A stretch of 64,000 nt of DNA from positions 80,209 to 144,208 of the forward strand of contig JAYSEK010000010.1 of assembly GCA_041913905.1 (NCBI GenBank), written 5' to 3'. Of the stretch, positions 1 to 8,736 are shown piece by piece (position 1 is the first letter of the stretch; every line of letters begins with the position of its first letter). Position numbers and translations under genes: made by a program. The notes beneath the pieces were generated by a model. That model searched no databases. It saw only the letters and a program-made list of their open reading frames with translations, and was not told where the DNA came from. This stretch comes from Roseateles_B sp041913905 (lineage in GTDB: Bacteria > Pseudomonadota > Gammaproteobacteria > Burkholderiales > Burkholderiaceae_C).

Positions 1-289
1 GGGGGAAGATGTCGCGGTTCTCCGGCACGTAGCCGATGCCGGCCTGCGCGATCTCGAAGGCCTTGCGGCCCAGCAGCTCCTGCTCGCCGAAACGCACCGA
101 GCCCGTGCCGTCGACCAGGCCCATGATGGCCTTGGCCGTGGTCGAGCGGCCTGAGCCGTTGCGGCCCAGCAGGGCGACGATCTCGCCGGGCTGCACCACC
201 ATGTCCACGCCGTGCAGCACGTGGCTCTTGCCGTAGAAGGCATGGACCTTGTCCAGCACCAGGCGGCGTCCGTCCTTGCCTGCGCTCAT
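1..289 (-). CDS. livF: Branched-chain amino acid-type ABC transporter, ATPase LivF (3' end outside window)
   Basis: Only the first 96 codons are present; the gene runs off the left edge. It is the second cytoplasmic ATPase of a LivFGHMK-type importer. The fragment shows the N-terminal beta strand, the phosphate-binding loop GRNGSGRSTT and the start of the helical region (GYVPENRDIFP). In the loop the usual lysine of GxxGxGK is arginine. The ATG overlaps the livG stop by 4 nt (ATGA), so translation is probably coupled. The substrate cannot be told from the ATPase; branched-chain amino acids, amides or other carboxylates are all handled by this family. Confidence 0.88.
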   Translation of the reverse strand, partial: MSAGKDGRRLVLDKVHAFYGKSHVLHGVDMVVQPGEIVALLGRNGSGRSTTAKAIMGLVDGTGSVRFGEQELLGRKAFEIAQAGIGYVPENRDIFP

Positions 290-1083
290 GCCGGCGCTCC
301 TGCAGCGGCCTGCTCGGCCAGGACCGATCCCAGATAGGCCTGCTGCACGCGGGCATCCGCGCGCACGGCCTCGGGCGTGTCGAAGGCGATGACCTCGCCA
401 TACACCAGCACCGCGATGCGATCCGCCAGGCCGAAGACCACGCCCATGTCATGCTCCACCGTCAACAGGGTCCGCCCCTCCGTGACCTGGCGGATCAGCT
501 GGATGAAGCGCCGGGTTTCGCTCTTGCTCATGCCCGCCGTGGGCTCATCCAGCAGGATCACCGAGGCACCGCTGGCGATGGTCATGCCGATCTCCAGTGC
601 GCGCGCCTCCGCGTAGGTGAGGTTCATGGCCAGCACCTCGCGGCGCCTGTCCAGCTGGAGCTGTTCCAGCAGCGCGTCCACGCGGTCATTGAGCCCGTCC
701 AGCCCTGCCAGGAAGTGCCAGAAGCTGTAGCGGTAGCCCATGGACCACAGCAGTGCGCAACGGATGTTCTCGAACACCGTCAGGCGCGAAAACAGATTGG
801 AGACCTGGAAGCTGCGCGCCAGGCCCAGGCGGTTGATCTTGTAGGGCGGCAGACCGTCGACGCGCTGCCCATGCAGGCGGATCTCACCGCTGCTGGGCGC
901 GAAGCGGCCGCTGATCAGATTGAACAGCGTGGACTTGCCGGCGCCGTTGGGGCCGATCAGCGCCACGCGCTCGCCAGGGCGCACCTGCAGCTGGGCGCCG
1001 CGGATGATCTCGCTCCTGCCGAAGCGCTTGCGCACGTCCAGCAGTTCAAGCGCAAAACGATGGGCGGGTACGGCTTGGCTCAC
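286..1083 (-). CDS. livG: Branched-chain amino acid-type ABC transporter, ATPase LivG
   Basis: A 265-residue ATPase, normal length for LivG. It has a canonical Walker A (GPNGAGKST), a Walker B ending in LLDEPTAGMS, and the switch histidine region (TVEHDMGVVF), so this subunit keeps the lysine that LivF lacks. I chose the GTG at 1083 because it overlaps the livM stop by 4 nt (GTGA) and matches the family N-terminus. The open frame continues upstream inside livM, but that part looks like an out-of-frame shadow. It works in the cytoplasm, paired with LivF on the LivHM channel. Confidence 0.92.
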   Translation of the reverse strand: MSQAVPAHRFALELLDVRKRFGRSEIIRGAQLQVRPGERVALIGPNGAGKSTLFNLISGRFAPSSGEIRLHGQRVDGLPPYKINRLGLARSFQVSNLFSRLTVFENIRCALLWSMGYRYSFWHFLAGLDGLNDRVDALLEQLQLDRRREVLAMNLTYAEARALEIGMTIASGASVILLDEPTAGMSKSETRRFIQLIRQVTEGRTLLTVEHDMGVVFGLADRIAVLVYGEVIAFDTPEAVRADARVQQAYLGSVLAEQAAAGAPA

Positions 1084-2387
1084 AGGCTCTCCCGGCGCTT
1101 GATATCCTGCTCGATCTCTTCCTGGGTCTGGTCCCATTCGGCCTTGAAGCGCCTCCGGGCCAGCTCGAACAGCGCGGTGCCGACGACGATGGCCAGCACC
1201 GCGCCGAACCAGGCGTCGACCGAATTGCTGCGGATGCGCGCCCCCATGAAGCCCAGCTCCGGCCCCAACGCGGCATTGAGCTGCAGGTGGTAGAGCATCT
1301 CCACGATGCAGCTTGCGCCGGCCAGCACCGTGAGGGCCGTGCCGGCCAGCGCCAGATAGGCCGTCCACAAACGCGAGAGCTTGCCGAAGGCCGCGACGCG
1401 CAGATTCATCATGATCAGGGCCGCGATGCCGCCCGGGGCATACATCACCATGAAGAGAAAGACCAGGCCGAGATAGAGCAGCCAAGCCTGGGTCAGCTCA
1501 GACAGCAGGACGCCGGCGATCACCATCAGCACCGCGCCGATGATGGGCCCGAAGAAGAAGGTGGCCCCACCCAGAAAGGTGAAGAGCAGGTAGGCGCCGG
1601 AGCGCGCCGCGCCCACGACCTCGGCGGTGACGATCTCGAAGTTCAGTGCCCCCAGACCGCCCGCGATGCCGGCGAAGAAGCCCGAGATCATGAACGCCAG
1701 GAAGCGCACCCAGCGCGTGTCGTAGCCGATGAACTCGACCCGCTCGGGGTTGTCGCGCACCGCATTGAGCATGCGACCCAGCGGCGTGCGGGTCAGCGCG
1801 AACAGCGCCGCGGTGCTGAAGAAGCAGTACAGCGCGATCAGGTAGTAAACCTGGATCTGCGGCCCGAAGCTGAGGCCCAGCACCGGCGCGCCCACCACGC
1901 GGTTGCCCGAGATGCCGCCCTCCCCGCCGAAGAACTCCGGCAGCATCAGCGACATGGACCAGATCAGCTCGCCCAGGCCCAGGGTGATCATCGCAAAGGG
2001 CGTACCGGACTTCTTGGTGGACACATAGCCAAACAAGGCTGCGAAGAAGAGCCCTGCCAGCCCACCCGCCATCGGCACCAGGCTCACCGGCAGCGCCAGC
2101 TGCCCGGCCGAGACCTGGTTCAGCGTGTGCATGGCCAGAAAGCCGCCCAGGCCGCTGTAGACCGCATGCCCGAAGCTCAGCATGCCGCCCTGCCCCAGCA
2201 GCAGGTTGTAGGCCAGGCAGGCGATGATGCCGATGCCCATCTGCGAGAGCATGGTGTGGGCCAGGCTGCTGGTCCACAGCAGCGGCGCCACCGCCAGCGC
2301 CAGCGCATACAGCCCCCAGACCAGCCAGCGCCCGACGTTCCAGGGCTTGAAGTGGAAATGCGCCGTGCTGGCGCGCACATGGTTCAT
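1080..2387 (-). CDS. livM: Branched-chain amino acid-type ABC transporter permease LivM
   Basis: A 435-residue inner-membrane permease with many hydrophobic helices and the typical LivM segment around NLLLGQGGMLSFGHAVYSGLG. It is longer than usual LivM proteins. After the conserved core (about 330 residues) there is an extra part with two more hydrophobic segments (about residues 340-365 and 390-410) and a charged C-terminal tail rich in E, K and R. The ATG at 2387 has AGGAGG 8 nt upstream. The stop overlaps livG. It forms the channel with LivH. Confidence 0.92.
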   Translation of the reverse strand: MNHVRASTAHFHFKPWNVGRWLVWGLYALALAVAPLLWTSSLAHTMLSQMGIGIIACLAYNLLLGQGGMLSFGHAVYSGLGGFLAMHTLNQVSAGQLALPVSLVPMAGGLAGLFFAALFGYVSTKKSGTPFAMITLGLGELIWSMSLMLPEFFGGEGGISGNRVVGAPVLGLSFGPQIQVYYLIALYCFFSTAALFALTRTPLGRMLNAVRDNPERVEFIGYDTRWVRFLAFMISGFFAGIAGGLGALNFEIVTAEVVGAARSGAYLLFTFLGGATFFFGPIIGAVLMVIAGVLLSELTQAWLLYLGLVFLFMVMYAPGGIAALIMMNLRVAAFGKLSRLWTAYLALAGTALTVLAGASCIVEMLYHLQLNAALGPELGFMGARIRSNSVDAWFGAVLAIVVGTALFELARRRFKAEWDQTQEEIEQDIKRRESL

Positions 2388-2399
2388 GGCCGGGCCTCC

Positions 2400-3416
2400 T
2401 CAATCATCCCGCGTGCCGAACAGGCCCTTGGGCCGGAAGATCAGGATCAGCACCATCAGCAGGTAAGGCAGGATGGGCGCGACCTGCGCCAGCGAGAGCT
2501 TCAGCAGCGGGTAGCCCGGCGTGGCCGGCGTGACCGCGACGCCGAGCCGCTGCGCCAGCGTGGCCAGCGAAGCGTCCACGGTCAGCGGCAGGGTCTGGAT
2601 CAGGCCGATCAGCAGCGAGGCCACGAAGGCGCCCGCCAGCGAGCCCACGCCCCCCACCACCACGACCACGAAGATGATGGATCCCACGATGGCGGCCATC
2701 GCAGGCTCGGTGACGAAGGTGATGCCACCCACGACGCCGGCCAGCGCCGCCAGCGCGCAGCCGCCGCCGAACACCAGCATCAGCACCCGCGGCACGTTGT
2801 GGCCCAGGGCCTCGGCCATCTCGGGATGGGTCAGCGCCGCCTGGATCACGAGGCCGATGCGGCTGCGCGTCAACAGCGCCCACAGTCCCACCAGCATGCC
2901 CAGAGCCACCAGCATCATGAAGGCGCGCGTCAGCGGGAACTTGGAGCAGGCGGCGGCCGCGCACTGCGTCGGGCCGGCGTCGCCCCAGACCAGGGTCAGG
3001 TCTTGCCCGGCGCCCTGCAGCAGCGTGAAGGCCGAGCCCTGCAGTGCGGCTGGCGGTGCAAAGGGGACGGAGGTCCGGCCAAAAACCAGCTGCACCAGCT
3101 CCAGGACCACGTAAGACAGGCCGAAGGTGATCAGCAACTCGGGGACGTGCCCGAACTTGTGCACGCGACGCAGCGCCGTGCGCTCGAACACGGCACCCAG
3201 CACCCCGACCGCCAGCGGCGCCAGCACCAGCGCCGGCCAGAAGCCCAGCCAGCCGCCGATCACATAGGCCGCATAGGCCCCCAGCATATAGAAGCTGGCA
3301 TGCGCGAAGTTCAGCACGCCCATCATGCTGAAGATCAGCGTCAGGCCCGCGCTGAGCATGAACAGCAGCAGGCCCGAGGCCAGGCCATTGAGCAGGTTGA
3401 TCAGGAGTTGGTCCAC
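2400..3416 (-). CDS. livH: Branched-chain amino acid-type ABC transporter permease LivH
   Basis: A 338-residue polytopic permease beginning MDQLLINLLNGLASGLLLF and carrying the LivH signature MMGVLNFAHASFYMLGAY. It starts with GTG at 3416, preceded by GAGGTG. It is slightly longer than common LivH proteins because of a periplasmic-looking insertion near residues 120-160 that contains two cysteines. Twelve nt separate it from livM downstream. About 190 nt containing a hairpin separate it from livK upstream, which may let the binding protein be expressed more strongly than the membrane parts. Confidence 0.92.
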   Translation of the reverse strand: MDQLLINLLNGLASGLLLFMLSAGLTLIFSMMGVLNFAHASFYMLGAYAAYVIGGWLGFWPALVLAPLAVGVLGAVFERTALRRVHKFGHVPELLITFGLSYVVLELVQLVFGRTSVPFAPPAALQGSAFTLLQGAGQDLTLVWGDAGPTQCAAAACSKFPLTRAFMMLVALGMLVGLWALLTRSRIGLVIQAALTHPEMAEALGHNVPRVLMLVFGGGCALAALAGVVGGITFVTEPAMAAIVGSIIFVVVVVGGVGSLAGAFVASLLIGLIQTLPLTVDASLATLAQRLGVAVTPATPGYPLLKLSLAQVAPILPYLLMVLILIFRPKGLFGTRDD

Positions 3417-3542
3417 ATCACCTCGTGCAGGTTCAGACCGCGAAAGCGTTCATCGACGACAGGAACATCCCTTCGCCACGCCAGGGAATCGGGTATGCAG
3501 CTGCGGCAGGCGAGCGGGTCGAGGTGGCGCTGAGGAGCGCAG

Positions 3543-3558
3543 CCGTACTCCCGTACGG
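3543..3558. repeat. Intergenic hairpin (CCGTAC / GTACGG) between livK and livH
   Basis: A perfect 6-bp inverted repeat, CCGTAC-TCCC-GTACGG, sits in the gap 3417-3610 inside the liv operon. The flanking text (GAGGAGCGCAG before, GCGAGCACCG after) resembles dispersed extragenic repeats I associate with this bacterial order, but copy number cannot be judged here. A role in transcript processing or partial termination between livK and livH is inference. Confidence 0.5.
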
Positions 3559-3610
3559 CGAGCACCGCAAGCGCCAGATCGGCCCGCGCAGCCCGCAGAT
3601 GCAGCCCGAT

Positions 3611-4855
3611 TCAGGGACGCTTCATCTGGCAGGAGGTCGGCGTGGACGACACGTACGCGTCGTACATCTTCAGCGGAATCAGCGTATAGCCGGTGTTCTC
3701 CGGGCTGTAGGAGTACTTGGCATCGGCCTTGTTCCAGACCGAGATGAAGAGCGGCTGCTGCAGCTGGTGGTCGGTCTTGCGGACCTGCACCTCGCCGTTG
3801 AAGCTCTTGACCGTGATCCCCTCCAGCGCCGCGGCCACCTTGACCGGGTCGATGCTCTTGGCCTTGGCCATGGCCGCGCCCAGCAGGCTGTAGATGTGGA
3901 TCACGCTGCCGGTGTAGAAGTCGTCGTTGAAGCGCTTCTTGTACTCGTCCATCCACTGGCCCATCTGGCCGCCCAGGTTGTAGTGGTTGTAGGACACCTG
4001 GAAGACGCGCCCCGCGGCCGCCGAGCCCAGCGCGGTCGGCGTGCCGGTGACGCCTGCGTAGTAGGTGAAGAACTTGCCGGTGTAGCCAGCCTCGTTGGCG
4101 GCCTTGATGAGCAGGGTCAGGTCTGAACCCCAGTTGCCGGTGATGACGGTGTCGGCCCCGCTGGCCTTGATCTTGGCCACATAGGGCGCGAAGTCGCGCA
4201 CCTGGGCCAAGGGGTGGAGATCCTCGCCGACGATCTGGATGTCCGGCCGCTTGCGGGCGATCATCTCCTTGGCGTACTTGGCGACCTGCTGACCGTGCGC
4301 GTAGTTCTGGTTGAGCAGGAAGACCTTCTTGACGTCCGCCTGATCCTTCATGAAGGTGGTGACGGCTTCCATCTTCATGGAGGTGTCGGCGTCCATGCGG
4401 AAGTGCCAGTAGCTGCACTTGCTGTTGGTGAGGTCCGGGTCCACGGCCGAGTGGTTGAGGTAGAGCACCTCCTTGCCGGGATTGCGCTCGTTGTGCTTGT
4501 TCACCGCGTCGATCAGCGCCAGCGCCGCGCCCGAGCCGTTGCCCTGGGTGACATAGCGCACGCCCTGGTCGATGGCGGACTTCAGCGCGTTGAGCGTCTC
4601 GGCCGGGCTGAGCTTGTTGTCGATCGGGATGATCTCGAACTTCACGCCCGCCGGGTTGGTGGCGTTGAACTTCTCGGCGAAGAACTGGAAGCTCTTGACC
4701 TGGTTCTGCCCCACCGGCCCCATCAAACCGGACAAGGGATCGATCCAGGCGATCTTCACCACCTCGCCCTTCTGTGCCTGGGCGCCAAGGCTCAGGCCGG
4801 CGAGCAGCAGCGCTGCGACGTGGCGCAGCTGGAAATCACGCGATGCAGTCAACAT
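3611..4855 (-). CDS. livK: ABC transporter periplasmic substrate-binding protein, LivK family
   Basis: A 414-residue type 1 periplasmic binding protein. Residues 1-27 form a Sec signal peptide (hydrophobic HVAALLLAGLSLGAQA, then mature QKGEVVKIAWIDPLSG). The body shows the two-lobed family pattern, with a GVRYVTQGNGSG loop and an FLLNQNYAHG region. SD sequence AAGGAG lies upstream of the ATG. It captures the ligand outside the membrane and hands it to LivHMGF. Adjacency to an acyl-CoA synthetase suggests the ligand may be a carboxylate to be CoA-activated rather than leucine, but this is inference. Confidence 0.9.
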   Translation of the reverse strand: MLTASRDFQLRHVAALLLAGLSLGAQAQKGEVVKIAWIDPLSGLMGPVGQNQVKSFQFFAEKFNATNPAGVKFEIIPIDNKLSPAETLNALKSAIDQGVRYVTQGNGSGAALALIDAVNKHNERNPGKEVLYLNHSAVDPDLTNSKCSYWHFRMDADTSMKMEAVTTFMKDQADVKKVFLLNQNYAHGQQVAKYAKEMIARKRPDIQIVGEDLHPLAQVRDFAPYVAKIKASGADTVITGNWGSDLTLLIKAANEAGYTGKFFTYYAGVTGTPTALGSAAAGRVFQVSYNHYNLGGQMGQWMDEYKKRFNDDFYTGSVIHIYSLLGAAMAKAKSIDPVKVAAALEGITVKSFNGEVQVRKTDHQLQQPLFISVWNKADAKYSYSPENTGYTLIPLKMYDAYVSSTPTSCQMKRP

Positions 4856-4963
4856 GGACGTCTCCTTCTGACCCGGGTCGGGCCTGTTCTCGGTCTCGAC
4901 ATGTCATGCAGGTCCCGGCCTACCGGCCAGGCCTGCGTCAGCGAACGCGGGCGCCGGCCAGGA

Positions 4964-6622
4964 TCAGGTTCCTGGCAGGCGGTGCTCGGCAAACTGCTGG
5001 CGCAGCTTGAGCTTCTGGATCTTGCCGGTGGCCGTGTGCGGGATCTCGTCGACGAAGACCACGTCGTCCGGGATCTGCCACTTGGCGATGCGGCCCTCGT
5101 AGAAGGCCAGCATCTCCTCGCGGCCGAGGCTGGCTCCGGGCTTGCGCACCACCACCAGCAGCGGCCGCTCGTCCCACTTGGGATGGCGGCAGGCGATGGC
5201 TGCGGCCTCCTGCACGGCCGGATGGGCCATGGCGATGTTCTCGAGGTCGATGGAGGAGATCCACTCGCCACCGGACTTGATCACATCCTTGCTGCGGTCG
5301 GTGATCTGCATGAAGCCGTCGGCGTCGATGGTGGCCACGTCGCCGGTGGGGAACCAGGCGCCGGCGTCAGCGCCCTGCTCCCTCACCGGCACCAGGGCCG
5401 ACTCCTTCTGGCCGAAGTAGCTGTCAATCACCCAGTGGCCGCGCACGACCAGGTTGCCGCTGCTGGCGCCATCCCAGGGCTGGGCGTTGCCGGCGTCGTC
5501 GATCACGGCCATGTCGATGCCGTAGATCGCCTTGCCCTGCTTCTCAAGAATGCGGCGCTGCTCGTCCTGCGGCAGCTTGAGCTGGCGCGCGGTGAGCTTG
5601 GAGAGCGTGCCCAGCGGCGAGAGTTCGGTCATGCCCCAGGCATGGATCACCTCGACGCCGTAATCGTCCATCAGCGTGCGCAGCATGGCTGGCGGGCAGG
5701 CCGAACCCCCGATCACCGTGCGCTTGAAGCTGCTGAACTTGAGCTGGTTCGCGCCCACATGGTTGAGCAGGCCCAGCCACACGGTGGGCACGCCGGCGCT
5801 GAAGGTCACCTGCTCCGACTCGAAGAGCTCGTACAGCGACTTGCCGTCCAGGTGCGGCCCGGGCAGAACCAGCTTCGCCCCCACGATGGCGCTGCTGTAG
5901 GGCAGGCCCCAGGCATTGACGTGGAACATGGGCACCACGGGCAGGATCACGTCCTTGGCGGAGCAATCCATGGCGTCGGGCAAGGCCGAGGCGAAGGCAT
6001 GCAGCACGGTCGAGCGGTGGCTGTAGACAGCGCCCTTGGGATGGCCGGTGGTCCCGGAGGTGTAGCAGATGCTGGAGGCTGCGTTCTCCTCGAAGACCGG
6101 CCAGCGGTAGTGCCCGTCCTCGGCTTCGAGCAGTTCCTCGTAGCACAGCAGCCCGGCCAGGCTGCTGTGCGCCGGCATGTGGGCGCGATCCGTCATCAGC
6201 ACATAGTGGCGGATGTGCGGCAACTGCGGCGCCAGCTTCTCGACCAGGGGCAGGAACGTCAGATCGAAGCACAGCACCTGATCCTGCGCGTCGTTCGCGA
6301 TCCAGGCGATCTGCTCGGGGAAGAGGCGCGGGTTGATGGTGTGGCAGACCAGCTCGGAGCCCGAGGCCCCGTAGTAGATCTCCAGGTGCCGGTGGCCATT
6401 CCAGACCAGGGTGCCGACGCGGTCCCCCGCCGTCAGCCCCAGCCGGGCCAGGGCCTGGGCCGCCTGCCGGGCGCGCAGCTCGCAGGCCCTCCAGTTGTAG
6501 CGGTGCAGGTCGCCCTCGACCCGCTTGCTGACGATCTCGGTGTCCCCCGAGTGGCGGGCCGCATGCTGGATCAAAGAAGAGATCAGCAGCGGCATGGACA
6601 TCATCTGTCCCATCAAACCCAT
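4964..6622 (-). CDS. Acyl-CoA synthetase (AMP-dependent, medium/long-chain fatty acid type)
   Basis: A 552-residue member of the adenylate-forming superfamily that makes acyl-CoA and AMP from carboxylate, ATP and CoA. Motifs in order: P-loop YTSGTTGHPKGA, acyl-pocket region GGSACPPAM, HAWGMTELSPLG, the WFPTGDVA hinge aspartate, DRSKDVIKSGGEWIS, and catalytic lysine in TATGKIQK near the end. Length is standard. I chose ATG 6622, with AAGGAG 6-7 nt before it, over the TTG one codon upstream. It heads the run that leads into livK and is probably co-transcribed. Substrate chain length is not readable from sequence alone. Confidence 0.9.
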   Translation of the reverse strand: MGLMGQMMSMPLLISSLIQHAARHSGDTEIVSKRVEGDLHRYNWRACELRARQAAQALARLGLTAGDRVGTLVWNGHRHLEIYYGASGSELVCHTINPRLFPEQIAWIANDAQDQVLCFDLTFLPLVEKLAPQLPHIRHYVLMTDRAHMPAHSSLAGLLCYEELLEAEDGHYRWPVFEENAASSICYTSGTTGHPKGAVYSHRSTVLHAFASALPDAMDCSAKDVILPVVPMFHVNAWGLPYSSAIVGAKLVLPGPHLDGKSLYELFESEQVTFSAGVPTVWLGLLNHVGANQLKFSSFKRTVIGGSACPPAMLRTLMDDYGVEVIHAWGMTELSPLGTLSKLTARQLKLPQDEQRRILEKQGKAIYGIDMAVIDDAGNAQPWDGASSGNLVVRGHWVIDSYFGQKESALVPVREQGADAGAWFPTGDVATIDADGFMQITDRSKDVIKSGGEWISSIDLENIAMAHPAVQEAAAIACRHPKWDERPLLVVVRKPGASLGREEMLAFYEGRIAKWQIPDDVVFVDEIPHTATGKIQKLKLRQQFAEHRLPGT

Positions 6623-6717
6623 CAATGTCTCCTTGGTTCCCGCCCTGCGTGGGGTGACAACTCGTCTGTTTCAGGGCATGTTACCCCTGCGTTGCAAAGC
6701 GGCTTAGTCACCCTCGT

Positions 6718-6723
6718 TACACT
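6718..6723 (+). promoter_or_regulatory. Possible -10 element of selO (leaderless-like)
   Basis: TACACT ends only 7 nt before the selO ATG. If it is the -10 box, the transcript would start at or next to the start codon. No convincing -35 box at normal spacing was found. The same layout occurs before the iclR and Nudix genes in this window. Confidence 0.35.
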
Positions 6724-6730
6724 GGATCTC

Positions 6731-8305
6731 ATGGTTTTCGACAAGGGCATCCCCCTCACTTTGGACCCAGGCGGCGAGTGGCTCGCCAGCGCCGGCATGG
6801 CCTGGCAGGAACAACTCGGCCAGGTGCCCGCCAGGCACCCGGCCAGCTTCACCCGGCTGGGTGACGCCTACCTGACAAGGCTCCCTCCCGAGCCCCTGCC
6901 CGCCCCGCACTGGGTGGCGCACAGTCCCGCCTGCGCGCGGCTGCTGGGCCTGCCCGAGGATTGGCGCAGCGACGAGGCCCTGCAGGTCTTCGGTGGCAAC
7001 GCCCTGTGGGAGGGCATGCAACCGTGGGCCAGCGTGTACAGCGGCCATCAGTTCGGCGTGTGGGCCGGCCAGCTGGGCGATGGACGCGCCCTGCACCTGG
7101 GGGAGCTGGTGCACGAGGGCCAGCGCTGGGAAATCCAGCTCAAGGGAGCGGGCCGCACGCCCTACTCCCGGCATGGCGACGGGCGGGCCGTGCTGCGCTC
7201 CTCCATCCGCGAGTTCCTGTGCTCCGAGGCCATGGCGGGCCTGGGCATCCCGACCACACGCGCCCTGTGCATCACCGGCTCGCCGCAAGCCGTGCAGCGT
7301 GAAACCCTGGAGACGGCCGCCGTGCTGACCCGCGTGGCCCCCAGCTTCCTGCGCTTCGGCCATCTGGAGCATTTCGCCCACAGCGGGCAGCTGGAGGAGT
7401 TGCGCACGCTGGTGGCTCACTTCATGAGCCACCACGCGCCGGAGTGCCTGGAGGCGCCCGTGCCGGTGCTTGCGCTGCTGGAGCGGGTTGCACGGCAGAC
7501 GGGCCGGCTGATCGCGCAATGGCAGGCGGTGGGCTTCTGCCACGGGGTGATGAACACCGACAACATGTCCCTGCTGGGCCTCACGCTGGACTACGGCCCT
7601 TTCGGTTTCATGGACGGCTTCGATCCCGGCCATGTCTGCAACCATTCCGACCACCAGGGCCGCTACGCCTACGCGCGTCAACCCCAGGTCGGCTTCTGGA
7701 ACCTCCATGCCCTGGCGCAGGCCTTGATGCCGCTGATCGAAGGCGACGCTGAAGCGGCCGCCGAACAGCTGCACGAGGCCCTCCAGCCCTATCGCCAGAC
7801 CTTCCAGCAGGAGATGCTGCGCTGCATGCGCGAGAAGCTGGGGCTGGCGCAGACGCCGGCGCAGACGCTGGAGCAAGCCGAAGAACAGGCCCTGGTCGAC
7901 GACTGGCTGCGCATGCTGGCCCAGCACCGCACCGACTACACCATCGCTCACCGGCGGCTCTCGCAGTGGCCGGCGATGGCGCAGCCGGCGTGGGCGCCGC
8001 TGCGCGACCTCTTCGTGGACCGGGCGCGCTTTGACCTCTGGGCCTTGCGCTACCGCGAACGTCTGGCGCGCGAACACAGTCTGGACACCGAGCGGCTGCC
8101 ACGCATGCAGGCCGTCAACCCGGCCGTCGTGCTGCGCAACCACCTCGCCGAGACCGCGATCCGCCGCGCCCAGGCCGGCGACTTCAGCGAGGTCGAGCGC
8201 CTGCTGAAAGTTTTGCAGCGGCCGTACGACGAACCCACTCAAGCGTCCGATGCGGACTTTCCGCCCGACTGGGCCGCCAACCTTGAGGTGTCCTGTTCAT
8301 CATGA
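6731..8305 (+). CDS. selO: Protein adenylyltransferase SelO (YdiU family)
   Basis: A 524-residue SelO pseudokinase-fold enzyme that transfers AMP from ATP to protein Ser/Thr/Tyr in redox homeostasis. Family blocks are present: YSGHQFGVWAGQLGDGRA, LKGAGRTPYSRHGDGRAVLRSS, FLCSEAM, GVMNTDNMS and DYGPFGFMDGFD (metal-binding region). The usual C-terminal selenocysteine/cysteine is mirrored by a terminal Cys-Ser-Ser. The open frame extends 2.5 kb upstream, but that part is antisense to the acyl-CoA synthetase. Homology begins at ATG 6731. The stop overlaps msrB by 4 nt, coupling two oxidative-stress enzymes. Confidence 0.93.
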   Translation: MVFDKGIPLTLDPGGEWLASAGMAWQEQLGQVPARHPASFTRLGDAYLTRLPPEPLPAPHWVAHSPACARLLGLPEDWRSDEALQVFGGNALWEGMQPWASVYSGHQFGVWAGQLGDGRALHLGELVHEGQRWEIQLKGAGRTPYSRHGDGRAVLRSSIREFLCSEAMAGLGIPTTRALCITGSPQAVQRETLETAAVLTRVAPSFLRFGHLEHFAHSGQLEELRTLVAHFMSHHAPECLEAPVPVLALLERVARQTGRLIAQWQAVGFCHGVMNTDNMSLLGLTLDYGPFGFMDGFDPGHVCNHSDHQGRYAYARQPQVGFWNLHALAQALMPLIEGDAEAAAEQLHEALQPYRQTFQQEMLRCMREKLGLAQTPAQTLEQAEEQALVDDWLRMLAQHRTDYTIAHRRLSQWPAMAQPAWAPLRDLFVDRARFDLWALRYRERLAREHSLDTERLPRMQAVNPAVVLRNHLAETAIRRAQAGDFSEVERLLKVLQRPYDEPTQASDADFPPDWAANLEVSCSS

Positions 8306-8709
8306 ACGACAAGCCCTACCCCATCCAGAAGAGCGACGCCGAATGGCGCGCACAGCTCGACGACCTGCAGTACCAGGTGACCCGCCACGCGGCCACCGAG
8401 CGCGCCTTCACCGGCCGCTACTGGGACCATTGGGAGCGCGGCCACTACGACTGCGTCTGCTGCGGCACGCGGCTGTTCGAGGCGCAGACCAAGTTCGATG
8501 CCGGCTGCGGCTGGCCCAGCTACTGGGCTCCGGTGAACGCCGAGGTGGTCCAGCGCGTGGAAGACCGCAGCCATGGCATGGTGCGTGTCGAGGTGCGCTG
8601 CCGGCAGTGCGGCGCGCACCTGGGCCACGTCTTTCCCGACGGCCCCGCGCCCACCGGCGAGCGCTACTGCATCAACTCGGCCGCGATAGACTTCGCGCCC
8701 GATGCCTGA
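8302..8709 (+). CDS. msrB: Peptide-methionine (R)-S-oxide reductase MsrB
   Basis: A 135-residue MsrB that reduces methionine-R-sulfoxide in proteins using thioredoxin. It has two zinc-binding CxxC pairs (CVCC near residue 51 and CRQC near 97), the GWPSYW substrate block, HLGHVFPDGP, and the catalytic cysteine in RYCINSAAI. It is complete and of family length. ATG overlaps the selO stop (ATGA). Confidence 0.95.
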   Translation: MNDKPYPIQKSDAEWRAQLDDLQYQVTRHAATERAFTGRYWDHWERGHYDCVCCGTRLFEAQTKFDAGCGWPSYWAPVNAEVVQRVEDRSHGMVRVEVRCRQCGAHLGHVFPDGPAPTGERYCINSAAIDFAPDA

Positions 8710-8736
8710 ACGCGCTCAGGCGCTGACACCTCCTCC

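Noticed and set aside
1287..3533. 748-codon plus-strand frame
   Set aside because: Antisense shadow of livM and livH, rich in Gln, His and Arg, typical of high-GC third-position bias.
4214..6730. Upstream 839 codons of the open frame that ends in selO
   Set aside because: It is antisense to the livK 5' part and the acyl-CoA synthetase, with His/Gln/Gly-rich text and no family motifs. SelO homology starts at ATG 6731.
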